Shown: one piece after another, positions 1 to 6,222 of the stretch
Layout: the number at the start of each line of letters is the position of its first letter
Numbering within the stretch: position 1 is the stretch's first letter
The notes under the pieces: model-generated
Databases searched by the model: none
What the model was told of the DNA's origin: nothing
What the model saw: only the letters and a program-made list of their open reading frames with translations
Translations under genes and position numbers: made by a program
Assembly (NCBI GenBank): GCA_010024525.1
Contig: RGGS01000051.1
Coordinates: 1-7,831 of the forward strand
Direction: 5' to 3'
DNA: 7,831 nucleotides
DNA from: Verrucomicrobiota bacterium
GTDB taxonomy: Bacteria > Verrucomicrobiota > Verrucomicrobiia > Methylacidiphilales > Verrucolacustridaceae

Positions 1-1
1 G

Positions 2-1174
2 GGGCGGGACCGGCGCACTCAGGCCATTCTTCCGATTCGTGGAAAGTTGATCAATGTGGAGAAGGCCTCGATTGACAAGGTCCTGAACAACAATGAAATC
101 CGGACCATCATTACCGCGGTGGGAACAGGGATCGGCACGACGACAGATAAGAAGGAAGAAGAGACGGGGAGCGGTTTTGATATGGAGAAACTGCGCTACC
201 ATAAGATCATTCTCATGACCGACGCCGACGTGGACGGATCCCATATCCGGACCCTTCTCTTGACTTTCTTTTACCGAAAAATGCCGGAACTGGTGGCTCA
301 GGGATATATTTACGTCGCGCAACCTCCGCTCTTTCTGATCAAGCGGAAAAAGCGTGAGGAGTATGTTCAGGATACCGAGACCCTCGACAAGATCCTGATT
401 GAGTTGGGTACGGAAGAGGTTTCCTTGGTACGCCTTTCCGACAAAAAGGCCTACAACAAGAGCCAGTTGCTGGACATCCTGGTATCCCTGCAGGAGTTGG
501 AGAGACTTTCCCGCGCGGTCACGCGTCGTGGGGCCAGATTTGAGGACTATCTTGAGGCTCAGGATCCCAAAAGCGGGGAGTTGCCCAAGTACATCGCCAA
601 GATCCGTGAGCAGACGGAGGAAAAGTTTGAATTCCTTAAAGATGACAAGGAAGTTGCCAAGTTTCGGGAAAAGATGGGGATCGAGGATGATGACGAGGAT
701 GAGGAGACGGAGAAAGAGTCCGACAGCAAGGAAGCCAAGGGACGTCCCAAGGCTCACATCTACGAAATTTACGAGGCCACCAGCATTTCCAAGACCCTGC
801 AAGGCTTGGCTAAAAAGGGGTTGGCCATGGATCATTATTCGGCCCAGGACAAACCGCTTTTTGAGTTGGTGGAGGGCGAGGGAGAAAAACCCAGTAAGAC
901 CCCGATTTTCTCGATCGCTGAAATTCTGACTTCCGTCAAAAACGTGGGGAAGAAAGGGGTGCAGATCACCCGGTTCAAGGGGTTGGGGGAAATGGACGCC
1001 AAAGAACTTTTTACGACCACGATGGATCCCGAGAAACGCCAACTGCTTAAGGTGGATTTGGTGGATGCCGCCAAGGCCGACGAGATCTTTACCACCCTGA
1101 TGGGGGATGAAGTGGAACCGCGGCGGATCTTTATCGAGGAAAACGCCCTCAATGTGCGGAATTTGGATGTTTAA
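2..1174 (+). CDS. gyrB: DNA gyrase subunit B, C-terminal part (5' truncated by window edge)
   Basis: This is the C-terminal 390 residues of the ATPase/TOPRIM subunit of DNA gyrase, which with GyrA introduces negative supercoils. The reading frame is open from base 2, so the gene starts outside the window. The first residues (GRDRRTQAILPIRGK) match the GyrB region just after the TOPRIM EGDSAGG motif, near E. coli residue 435. The Mg-binding motif TDADVDGSHIRTLLLTFFYR begins near base 218; its three Asp codons are at 221, 227 and 233. A large insert follows AQPPL, with an unusually acidic run (EDDDEDEE) at 683-706. The family C-terminus is clear: RFKGLGEM, TTMDPE, TLMGDEVEPRR and FIEENA. The visible part is about 20 residues longer than E. 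coli GyrB from residue 435 onward. Adjacent gyrA and absence of an extra ParC-like signature support GyrB over ParE. The insert type favours a Gram-negative enzyme. Confidence 0.97.
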   Translation, partial: GRDRRTQAILPIRGKLINVEKASIDKVLNNNEIRTIITAVGTGIGTTTDKKEEETGSGFDMEKLRYHKIILMTDADVDGSHIRTLLLTFFYRKMPELVAQGYIYVAQPPLFLIKRKKREEYVQDTETLDKILIELGTEEVSLVRLSDKKAYNKSQLLDILVSLQELERLSRAVTRRGARFEDYLEAQDPKSGELPKYIAKIREQTEEKFEFLKDDKEVAKFREKMGIEDDDEDEETEKESDSKEAKGRPKAHIYEIYEATSISKTLQGLAKKGLAMDHYSAQDKPLFELVEGEGEKPSKTPIFSIAEILTSVKNVGKKGVQITRFKGLGEMDAKELFTTTMDPEKRQLLKVDLVDAAKADEIFTTLMGDEVEPRRIFIEENALNVRNLDV

Positions 1175-1192
1175 GAACCGGAAAAACCCACC

Positions 1193-3667
1193 ATGGCCCT
1201 GATGAAAGAAAATATTGTCCCGATCAATGTCGCCGACGAGATGCAGAAGTCGTTTCTCGACTACTCCATGTCCGTCATCATCTCCCGCGCCTTGCCGGAC
1301 GCCCGGGACGGACTGAAGCCGTCCCAGCGGCGAATCCTGTACGCCATGGATGGTCTCGGAGTGCAACCCAACCGCAAGCCGGTGAAGTGCGCCAAGATTG
1401 TCGGCGAAACCATGGGTAATTTTCATCCTCATGGTGACATGGCGATCTATCCCACCTTGGTGGGCATGGGGCAGTGGTGGGGGACGCGGCATCTGTTGAT
1501 TGAGGGACGGGGGAACTTTGGATCCATTGACGGTGATCCTCCCGCCTCGATGCGTTATACCGAGGCCCGTCTGCACCATCTCGGCGCCGCCCTGATGAAC
1601 GACATGGATCGGGACACGGTCGACTTTGTCCCCACGTATGACGAGCGTTTGACTGAACCGGTTGTTCTCCCGGCCGCCTTTCCCAATCTGATCGTCAATG
1701 GAGGCACCGGTATTGCGGTTGGTATGGCGACCAACATTCCTCCCCACAACCTGGGCGAAACGATCGATGCCATTGTGGCGTTGATCGAAAATCCAAAACT
1801 TACGGCGGAACAGATCCTGAAGATCATGCCGGGACCCGATTTCCCCACCGGGGCTCTGATTTGCGGTAAGGAATCGATCGCCGCCTATTACAAGACAGGT
1901 CGCGGGTCCCTGAAGCTACGGGGGAAGGTATCGGTGGAGGACGGGCGCTCGGGGAAGTCCCAACTGGTGATCACCGAGGTGCCCTATAACGTCAATCCGG
2001 AGGAGCTGATCAAGCGGGTGGCGGAATTGGTCGAAGAGAAGAAATTGGACGGGATCAGCGATGCCCGCAATGAGTCGGATGAATCCATCCGCATCGTCCT
2101 CGAGCTTAAGCGGGATGCCATTCCCAAGGTGGTCATCAACAACCTTTATAAACACACCGCGCTGGAGAGCAGTTTCGGGGTCATCATGTTGGCACTCGAT
2201 GGGCGGCGCCCGAAGCTGCTGCCCATGCGTGAGATGCTTCTCTGCTATCTCGAGCACCGCCGGGAAGTCGTCATCCGCCGCACGAAGTTTGACCTCAAGG
2301 TCGCGGAAGATCGTGCCCACATTCTGGAGGGATACAAAAAGGCCCTCGATCATCTTGATGACTTCGTCAAAATCATCCGGGCGGCCAAGGATCGCCAGGG
2401 TGCCAAGGAGAAATTGATCGCGAAGTACAAGCTCAGCGAACGCCAGGCGGATGCGATTCTCGAACTACGTCTTTACCAATTGACAGGATTGGAGAGGGAG
2501 AAGATCGAGGAGGAGTATCTGGCCGTCATCCAGAAAATCGAGGAGCTTCGCAGCATCCTGGCCAGCGAGAAAAAAGTGTACGCCATCATCAAAAAGGAAC
2601 TTCTCGAAATTAAGGAGAAGTACGCTGACAAACGGCGCACTCAGATCGTCAAGGACGAGGGGGAGATCGATGTGGAAGATCTGATCGCCAAGGAAGGGAC
2701 CCTGATCACTCTTTCCCATGCCGGTTACATCAAGCGAACATCCGCTGACAGTTACCGGGCCCAGAAACGCGGGGGCAAAGGAGTGATTGGCATGAAATCC
2801 AAGGAGGAGAAGGGGGAGGAGGCGGACACCGACTTTGTGGAGCATCTCTTTTCTGCCACCACCCATGATTACCTGATGTTTTTCACCAGCACCGGGCGGG
2901 TGTACGTGGAGAAGGTTTATGAAATTCCTGAAATGGGGAGAACCGCACGTGGAAAGTCCATTGCCAACATACTGGCGCTGCAACCTGGGGAGAAAATTGC
3001 CGCTTTGATTTGCGTGCAGGAGTTCACGGACAAACAGCATCTGGTGATGGCCACATCCTCGGGCATCGTGAAGAAAACGAACCTATCCGACTACGCCAAC
3101 TTCCGTAAGGGCGGAATTATCGGGATCAAAGTCGAGCAGGGAGACGAACTCATCGGTTGTGCCCTGACCAATGGCAAGCAGGAGATCGTGTTGGTGACAG
3201 CGGAGGGCATGAGCCTCCGGTTCCACGAGGATCAATTGCGGGATCAGGGGAGAGCGACAGTGGGAGTCTATGGCATTCGTCCGGAGAAGAAGGACAAAGT
3301 GGTGGGTGCGGCGGTCGTCGACCCCAAGGCCACGTTGTTGGTGGTGGGAGACAACGGGGTGGGGAAGAGAACCTCCTTTGACGACTACCGAAGTCAGACC
3401 CGTGGCGGAAAGGGCATCATCACCATGAAGACCACGGACAAGACTGGTTTGGTGGCCGGGGCCATTTCGGTGAAGGATGAGGACGAGATTATGCTGATCA
3501 CCGTCAAGGGTCAGATGGTGCGCACCAAGGTGAAAGACATTCGGGAGTCGGGTCGGAACACTCAAGGCGTATATCTGGTCAGACTCCAGAAAGGGGATCG
3601 ACTGCAGGGTGTGGCCCGGGTGGTGGAGCCTGAGGAGGATGACGGACAGCTTGAATTAGGGTCGTGA
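1193..3667 (+). CDS. gyrA: DNA gyrase subunit A
   Basis: Complete 824-residue cleavage-religation and DNA-wrapping subunit of gyrase. The N-terminal winged-helix/tower region opens with DEMQKSFLDYSMSVIISRAL and DGLKPSQRRILYAM. The catalytic tyrosine is Tyr122 in SMRYTEARL. A helical coiled-coil region spans roughly residues 340-490. A six-bladed C-terminal pinwheel follows, with the GyrA box QKRGGKG at residues 524-530, so this is GyrA and not ParC. A second near-perfect box, QTRGGKG, lies at 735-741 in blade 5. The tail is short and acidic (EPEEDD). E. coli GyrA is 875 residues. The fluoroquinolone-binding positions are atypical: Met83, Pro87, Gly91 and Arg106. The ATG at 1193 lies 18 bp after gyrB with only a weak upstream purine stretch; ATG at 1202 is an alternative start. 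Cotranscription with gyrB is inferred from spacing. The stop overlaps the next start (GTGA). Confidence 0.98.
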   Translation: MALMKENIVPINVADEMQKSFLDYSMSVIISRALPDARDGLKPSQRRILYAMDGLGVQPNRKPVKCAKIVGETMGNFHPHGDMAIYPTLVGMGQWWGTRHLLIEGRGNFGSIDGDPPASMRYTEARLHHLGAALMNDMDRDTVDFVPTYDERLTEPVVLPAAFPNLIVNGGTGIAVGMATNIPPHNLGETIDAIVALIENPKLTAEQILKIMPGPDFPTGALICGKESIAAYYKTGRGSLKLRGKVSVEDGRSGKSQLVITEVPYNVNPEELIKRVAELVEEKKLDGISDARNESDESIRIVLELKRDAIPKVVINNLYKHTALESSFGVIMLALDGRRPKLLPMREMLLCYLEHRREVVIRRTKFDLKVAEDRAHILEGYKKALDHLDDFVKIIRAAKDRQGAKEKLIAKYKLSERQADAILELRLYQLTGLEREKIEEEYLAVIQKIEELRSILASEKKVYAIIKKELLEIKEKYADKRRTQIVKDEGEIDVEDLIAKEGTLITLSHAGYIKRTSADSYRAQKRGGKGVIGMKSKEEKGEEADTDFVEHLFSATTHDYLMFFTSTGRVYVEKVYEIPEMGRTARGKSIANILALQPGEKIAALICVQEFTDKQHLVMATSSGIVKKTNLSDYANFRKGGIIGIKVEQGDELIGCALTNGKQEIVLVTAEGMSLRFHEDQLRDQGRATVGVYGIRPEKKDKVVGAAVVDPKATLLVVGDNGVGKRTSFDDYRSQTRGGKGIITMKTTDKTGLVAGAISVKDEDEIMLITVKGQMVRTKVKDIRESGRNTQGVYLVRLQKGDRLQGVARVVEPEEDDGQLELGS

Positions 3668-4698
3668 GACCCTGGATTGGTTTGGCCCTTGTTTGGGCCT
3701 TCATAAGTTGCGGCCTGCGGGCTGTGCCCTCCGACGAGGTGTTAGAGCGGATCGGGTTTGGATCCTGTTATAAACCCGAGAAGCAAACCCCTTTGTGGGC
3801 GGAGGTGAAGAGATTTGATCCGCAGCTTTGGATTTGGCTCGGGGATAATTTCTATAACGATTGGATCGAGGGAAAGTATATCCGCTTCAATGATGACCCC
3901 GATGCGTTTATCAAAGGTTACGAGAAGCTAAGCAAGAGCGAGGGGATGGCGGCTTTGCAGAAGCTTATGCCCGACCATGTCATGGCAACCTGGGACGACC
4001 ATGATTTTGGGAAAAATGACGCCGGCAAAGATTATTCGAGGAAGGAGGAGGCTCGGAAAGCGTTTGTTCGCTTCTGGGGAACCCCGGATCGCCCGGATGG
4101 GGTTTATTCCTCAAGGGACTGGGGACCTGCAGGAAAATGTGTCCGAGTGATCATGCTGGATCTGCGATACAACCGAGATCCCTTGCCCAAGAAAAAGGAA
4201 GTCAGCCCGGAAGGAGATATGTTGGGCGAGTTGCAGTGGGCTTGGCTTAAGGGGGAGCTTTCCCGGGCAGGCGCCGACTTGGTGGTCATCGGATCCAGCA
4301 CGCAGTTTGTGGCGGAGAAGCATCCCTATGAGCGATGGGCGAACTTTCCGAAATCGAAGGCGAGATTACTTCAGTTGATTGCCGATTGTGGGACCAAGGG
4401 GGTCATCTTTCTGAGCGGCGATCGGCATAATGGGGAAATTTCATGCCAAAAAGGCACCGTGGTTGGCTATCCCGTTTATGATATCACCTCCAGTGGACTG
4501 ACGGAGGTTTCCTCCTTGAAGCAGGAGTTGAACCCTGACCGGGTGGGGCATTTGGTGAATGCGCAGAATTTCGGGGTGATTCTCCTGGATTGGAAGGAGG
4601 TGGATCCCAAGGTCACTTTGGAACTGCATTTGTCGAATGGGACTGTGGCGGAGAGCTTGTCTTTTCCTTTGTCCCAACTTGCCCCGCACAAGCCCTGA
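3664..4698 (+). CDS. Secreted PhoD-like alkaline phosphatase/phosphodiesterase (metallophosphatase)
   Basis: A 344-residue exported metallophosphatase of the PhoD family, whose members hydrolyse phosphomono- and diesters with a metal centre containing Fe and Ca in B. subtilis PhoD. Visible motifs, in order: GSC (33-35, metal-ligand Cys), LGDNFYND (59-66, with Asp61 and Tyr64 in the GDxxY spacing), WDDHDFGKND (110-119), LDLRYNRDP (165-173), LQWAWLKGEL (190-199) and SGDRHNGEIS (251-260). The N-terminus has a short hydrophobic stretch (IGLALVWAFISC) typical of a Sec signal; Cys16 after FIS is a poor lipobox, so either lipoprotein or ordinary cleavage near LRA is possible. It is much shorter than B. 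subtilis PhoD and lacks room for its N-terminal extra domain. The GTG start is chosen because it restores the signal peptide; it overlaps the gyrA stop by 4 bp, suggesting translational coupling. Substrate is unknown, so no gene symbol is given. Confidence 0.88.
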   Translation: MRPWIGLALVWAFISCGLRAVPSDEVLERIGFGSCYKPEKQTPLWAEVKRFDPQLWIWLGDNFYNDWIEGKYIRFNDDPDAFIKGYEKLSKSEGMAALQKLMPDHVMATWDDHDFGKNDAGKDYSRKEEARKAFVRFWGTPDRPDGVYSSRDWGPAGKCVRVIMLDLRYNRDPLPKKKEVSPEGDMLGELQWAWLKGELSRAGADLVVIGSSTQFVAEKHPYERWANFPKSKARLLQLIADCGTKGVIFLSGDRHNGEISCQKGTVVGYPVYDITSSGLTEVSSLKQELNPDRVGHLVNAQNFGVILLDWKEVDPKVTLELHLSNGTVAESLSFPLSQLAPHKP

Positions 4699-4713
4699 AC
4701 TAGTTTGAAACCG

Positions 4714-5292
4714 ATGTCCTTCGTATTACCCCGCCCTGAACTTAGTCTCTGGGAGAAGCTTTATTTGCCCTCCATCGTGGGAGGTTTATGGATCACCTTG
4801 AAACACATGTTGGGCACCATCGTGGGGCGCCTTTTTCCCAGAAAAACCAACACCCCACGCTCCTTAATGGACATGAGTGCCACTGGCCTTGTCACCATGC
4901 AGTACCCAGAAGAGAAATGGCCGATGCCGGACGGTTATCGTGGGGCACCGGTGTTGGTCATGGACGAAGAGGGACGGGAGAAGTGTGTTTCCTGCCAACT
5001 TTGTGAGTTTGTTTGCCCGCCGCGGGCCATCCGCATCACCCCTGGATCAATTGCCGGATCCGATGCCCACGCCAACGTCGAGAAACGCCCCCAGGATTTC
5101 GTCATCGACATGTTGCGATGCATCTATTGCGGGATGTGTGAGGAAGTTTGCCCGGAAGAGGCCATTTTTCTCCGAAAAGAGCATCCCATTTTTGTCGGAA
5201 CCACCCGACAATCCATGATTCGGCACAAAGAGGAACTCTATCGTCTTGGAGGTGTGTTACCGAGACCGATCAAGAAGTGGGAAAATAAGTAA
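4714..5292 (+). CDS. nuoI: NADH-quinone oxidoreductase subunit I (two [4Fe-4S] ferredoxin-type subunit)
   Basis: NuoI is the complex I subunit carrying clusters N6a and N6b, which pass electrons toward the NuoB cluster N2 near the quinone site. From the ATG at 4714 the protein has 192 residues, slightly longer than E. coli NuoI (180). Two full CxxCxxCxxxCP motifs are present: CVSCQLCEFVCP (residues 91-102) and CIYCGMCEEVCP (136-147). The N-terminus (PELSLWEKLYLPSIVGGLWITLKHML) is the amphipathic helix that lies on the membrane, and YRGAPVL before the first cluster is family-like. An in-frame TTG at 4705 would add three residues; ATG is preferred because it begins the family-like N-terminus. 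Neither has a visible Shine-Dalgarno. The ATG is 15 bp after the phosphatase stop, suggesting readthrough from upstream. nuoH, the usual upstream neighbour, is absent here. Confidence 0.96.
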   Translation: MSFVLPRPELSLWEKLYLPSIVGGLWITLKHMLGTIVGRLFPRKTNTPRSLMDMSATGLVTMQYPEEKWPMPDGYRGAPVLVMDEEGREKCVSCQLCEFVCPPRAIRITPGSIAGSDAHANVEKRPQDFVIDMLRCIYCGMCEEVCPEEAIFLRKEHPIFVGTTRQSMIRHKEELYRLGGVLPRPIKKWENK

Positions 5293-5346
5293 ATTCCACC
5301 GGGCAGAGTAGCCGCGGGATGAGTTTTCAACATGCGGCATGGGTTG

Positions 5347-5358
5347 GCGGTTGACCGC
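5347..5358. repeat. 12-bp near-perfect palindrome upstream of nuoJ
   Basis: GCGGT and ACCGC are exact inverted repeats around a two-base TG centre. As RNA it would form a GCGG/CCGC stem with a TTGA tetraloop; as DNA it could be a small operator. No known operator consensus is recognised, and a dyad this short can arise by chance. Confidence 0.35.
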
Positions 5359-5361
5359 TGT

Positions 5362-5380
5362 TGAGGGTTCTTTAACCTCA
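5362..5380 (+). repeat. Imperfect inverted repeat (possible RNA hairpin) upstream of nuoJ
   Basis: The arms TGAGG-g-TT and AA-CCTCA pair over seven base pairs with one bulged G and a CTTT loop. It ends 24 bases before the nuoJ ATG. It is the strongest of the three dyads in this spacer. Function is unknown; a stability or processing hairpin between cistrons is one inference. Confidence 0.4.
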
Positions 5381-5404
5381 CGCAACCCCCGAAAGATCAC
5401 AAGG

Positions 5405-5911
5405 ATGGAACAAATCTTCTTCTGGAGCCTGGCCGTCGGGTTGTTAACCGCCGCTTCGGCTGTCGTCATTCTGCGCAATCCGGTGAGCAACGCTGTCTGT
5501 CTGGTGGTGGGACTGGTTTTTCAGGCAGCTCTTTTTGTGACCTTGGAAGCCAACTTTTTGGCCGCCGTGCAGATCATTGTCTACGCCGGGGCGGTCATGG
5601 TCCTCTTTCTCTTTGTCATCATGCTTTTGGATGTGAAGGAGGAAGCCAGGCGCCCGATGGTCTGGCCCAAATTGGTCGGGGTGTTCGTCGGCGTGGTCGT
5701 GGCGGTCTTGGGGATTCCACGGTTGGTCGCCTCTTTTCCGGCTTCACAAAAGAAGTTGATTTGGGGTGAGGGGAAGACCTCGGGAGCGGCCCAGGATCTG
5801 GGGACTCTGCTCTTCACCTCTTACGCACCCTTATTTCTGGCCACGGGAGTGCTTCTGCTGGTCGCAACCATTGGGGTGGTGGTCCTTTGCCGAAGGGATC
5901 CCAGCCCATGA
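5405..5911 (+). CDS. nuoJ: NADH-quinone oxidoreductase subunit J
   Basis: A 168-residue membrane-arm subunit of complex I, which helps couple quinone reduction to proton pumping. About five hydrophobic segments are visible. The diagnostic segment is FLAAVQIIVYAGAVMVLFLF (residues 51-70) followed by VIMLL; it corresponds to the TM3 region with the conserved Tyr (here Tyr60) and the helix-breaking VYAGAVMVLF stretch. RNPV (25-28) after TM1 is also family-typical. The loop at about 112-133 (SQKKLIWGEGKTSGAAQ) is hydrophilic and variable, as usual. The ATG at 5405 is chosen because residues start MEQIFFWSLAVG, as in the family; an upstream in-frame ATG at 5339 would add 22 polar residues unlike NuoJ. 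Only a weak purine stretch (GAAAG, 5391-5395) precedes it. The stop overlaps the nuoK start (ATGA). Confidence 0.95.
   Translation: MEQIFFWSLAVGLLTAASAVVILRNPVSNAVCLVVGLVFQAALFVTLEANFLAAVQIIVYAGAVMVLFLFVIMLLDVKEEARRPMVWPKLVGVFVGVVVAVLGIPRLVASFPASQKKLIWGEGKTSGAAQDLGTLLFTSYAPLFLATGVLLLVATIGVVVLCRRDPSP
5892..5898 (+). promoter_or_regulatory. Probable ribosome-binding site for nuoK
   Basis: GAAGGGA lies inside the end of nuoJ, nine bases before the nuoK ATG at 5908. It is the best Shine-Dalgarno-like sequence at any start in the window. It favours the ATG at 5908 over an upstream TTG at 5887, which would sit before this site. Confidence 0.45.
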
Positions 5912-6222
5912 TCACCGGGGACATCACTTTGGGCCATTACCTGGCCTTGAGCGGATTCCTTTTTATTATCGGCCTAGCCGGGGTGTTGCTTCGCCGAAGC
6001 CTTCTCATCATCATGATGTCGCTCGAGCTGCTCCTCAATGCAGCCAATCTGGCCTTGGTGGCAGTGGGACGATTTCAGGGACTTCCCGACACCCAGGTAG
6101 CGGTGTTTTTTGTGATTACCGTCGCGGCAGCGGAAGTCGCGCTTGGCTTGGCCATCTTGGTGGCAATTTTTCGGGTAAAAAAAACCACGGCTATCGACCG
6201 CATGGCCAATCTCCGCTTCTAA
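5908..6222 (+). CDS. nuoK: NADH-quinone oxidoreductase subunit K
   Basis: A 104-residue, three-helix membrane subunit of complex I, related to MrpC of Na+/H+ antiporters; E. coli NuoK is 100 residues. The two membrane glutamates needed for proton transfer are visible: Glu40 in MMSLELLLNAANL and Glu76 in TVAAAEVALGLAI. The start HYLALSGFLFIIGLAGVLLRR is typical. ATG at 5908 is chosen because it overlaps the nuoJ stop as ATGA, gives the family length and has a GAAGGGA ribosome-binding site upstream. A longer frame from TTG 5887 would add only seven unlikely residues. The next gene, nuoL, begins immediately after the stop codon, so J, K and L are very probably translated from one message. Confidence 0.96.
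   Translation: MITGDITLGHYLALSGFLFIIGLAGVLLRRSLLIIMMSLELLLNAANLALVAVGRFQGLPDTQVAVFFVITVAAAEVALGLAILVAIFRVKKTTAIDRMANLRF

Larger units (their letters stand above)
5293..5404 (+). other. nuoI-nuoJ spacer with three small inverted repeats
   Basis: This 112-bp gap is the only sizeable non-coding stretch in the window. Three short dyads lie within about 50 bp: CATG-cgg-CATG (5331-5341), GCGGT-tg-ACCGC (5347-5358), and TGAGG(g)TT-cttt-AACCTCA (5362-5380, one bulged G). None is followed by a T run, so they do not look like a rho-independent terminator. They could be an mRNA processing or stability element, an operator, or chance. I see no convincing -35/-10 pair. The frame upstream of nuoJ is open back to an ATG at 5339, but that extension looks non-coding. 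Confidence 0.45.

Noticed and set aside
399..929. 176-codon open frame on + strand inside gyrB
   Set aside because: It is out of frame with GyrB and extremely rich in Arg, Ser and Pro, as expected for a shifted frame of a charged coding region.
1189..1197. CCACCATGG around the gyrA start resembles a eukaryotic initiation context
   Set aside because: Bacterial gyrase operon context makes this coincidental.
2465..3040. 191-codon open frame on the - strand inside gyrA
   Set aside because: It is antisense to the conserved GyrA C-terminal domain and shows no domain, start signal or neighbour of its own.
5351..5379. Possible -35 box TTGACC ahead of nuoJ
   Set aside because: At 17-base spacing the -10 position reads AACCTC, which is not a plausible -10 box, and the TTGACC is part of the palindrome.
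5339..5404. In-frame N-terminal extension of nuoJ from ATG 5339
   Set aside because: The 22 added residues are polar and unlike any NuoJ start, while MEQIFFW from 5405 fits the family. The extension also runs through the inverted repeats.
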